A DNA stretch of 6,665 nt from Bacteroidota bacterium (GTDB lineage: Bacteria; Bacteroidota; Rhodothermia; Balneolales; HLUCCA01), in assembly GCA_003448835.1 (NCBI GenBank), contig DLXM01000339.1, positions 1 to 6,665 on the forward strand. The letters run 5' to 3'. Below are positions 6,598 through 6,665 of this stretch, one piece after another. Below the pieces are notes generated by a model, which searched no databases, was not told the DNA's origin, and saw nothing but the letters and a program-made list of their open reading frames with translations. The stretch's first letter is position 1. The number at the start of each line of letters is the position of its first letter. Made by a program: the position numbers and the translations under genes.

Positions 6598-6626
6598 CAA
6601 AATATTCGAATTATTCGAACAATTTG
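6598..6626. promoter_or_regulatory. 29-bp imperfect palindrome upstream of vapBC, probable autoregulatory operator
   Basis: Bases 6598-6626 are symmetric about 6612, with 12 of 14 pairs matching (mismatches at 6602/6622 and 6604/6620). The outer ends are CAAA and TTTG. The core consists of two TTCGAA units (6605-6610 and 6614-6619) with centres 9 bp apart. A possible - strand -10, TATATT (6597-6592), abuts it, with TTGTTC (6622-6617) as a poor -35 at 19 bp, so a bound antitoxin would cover the promoter. Antitoxin binding is inferred from position and symmetry. Confidence 0.55.
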
Positions 6627-6635
6627 TGGCGACTT

Positions 6636-6665
6636 AGGAGGTGATATTTGTTTCTAAACATGTGG
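6636..6665 (+). promoter_or_regulatory. Strong Shine-Dalgarno-like sequence and possible start of a divergent gene at the window edge
   Basis: AGGAGGTGAT (6636-6645) is a full complement to the usual 16S rRNA 3' end. A TTG (6648) and an ATG (6660) follow in the same frame, and the frame stays open to the edge. The spacing is 2 nt to TTG and 14 nt to ATG, neither ideal. No other gene start in this window has such a sequence. Too little is visible to name a product. Confidence 0.3.

Noticed and set aside
6636..6645. ATCACCTCCT on the - strand as a possible 3' end of 16S rRNA
   Set aside because: Only the anti-Shine-Dalgarno decamer matches; the preceding conserved 16S helix sequence is absent.

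Overview
The window looks like a chromosomal piece of a moderately AT-rich Gram-negative bacterium (about 40 % GC by eye). The PriA and ClpA sequence style, the near-absence of Shine-Dalgarno sequences at the five visible gene starts, and two putative -10/-7 elements resembling the Bacteroidota form TAnnTTTG point to the Bacteroidota/Balneolota/Rhodothermota side of the tree. This placement is an inference from protein style and start context only. Leptospira-like or deltaproteobacterial hosts are not excluded.

Layout. (1) 2-595, + strand: the 3' end of priA, the replication-restart helicase, cut by the left edge. (2) 600-3275, - strand: a tight clpS-clpA operon, convergent with priA, with only 4 bp between the two stop codons. 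ClpS is the N-degron adaptor and ClpA the two-ring AAA+ unfoldase that feeds ClpP. clpP is not in the window. (3) 3276-3658: a 383-bp AT-rich divergent intergenic region with candidate promoters on both sides and several short symmetric sequences. (4) 3659-5533, + strand: a 624-residue fusion of a PlsC/OlsA-like O-acyltransferase with an OlsB-like GNAT N-acyltransferase, best read as OlsF, a bifunctional synthase of ornithine lipid or a related acylated-amino-acid membrane lipid. (5) 5562-6563, - strand: a type II toxin-antitoxin pair of the VapBC50 type, with an excisionase-type HTH antitoxin followed by a long PIN-domain RNase. It is convergent with olsF and preceded by a 29-bp imperfect palindrome that probably acts as its operator. 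(6) At the right edge a very strong Shine-Dalgarno-like sequence on the + strand suggests the start of a divergent gene that continues outside.

The genes do not form one pathway. ClpS and ClpA act together in N-degron proteolysis, VapB and VapC act together as a toxin-antitoxin module, and OlsF stands alone as a lipid-synthesis enzyme. I see no wholly new multi-gene system. The points most worth a second look are the altered substrate pocket of ClpS, the fused acyltransferase with its HX5E motif, the acidic FDD-repeat linker of ClpA, the vapBC operator palindrome, and the edge Shine-Dalgarno sequence.
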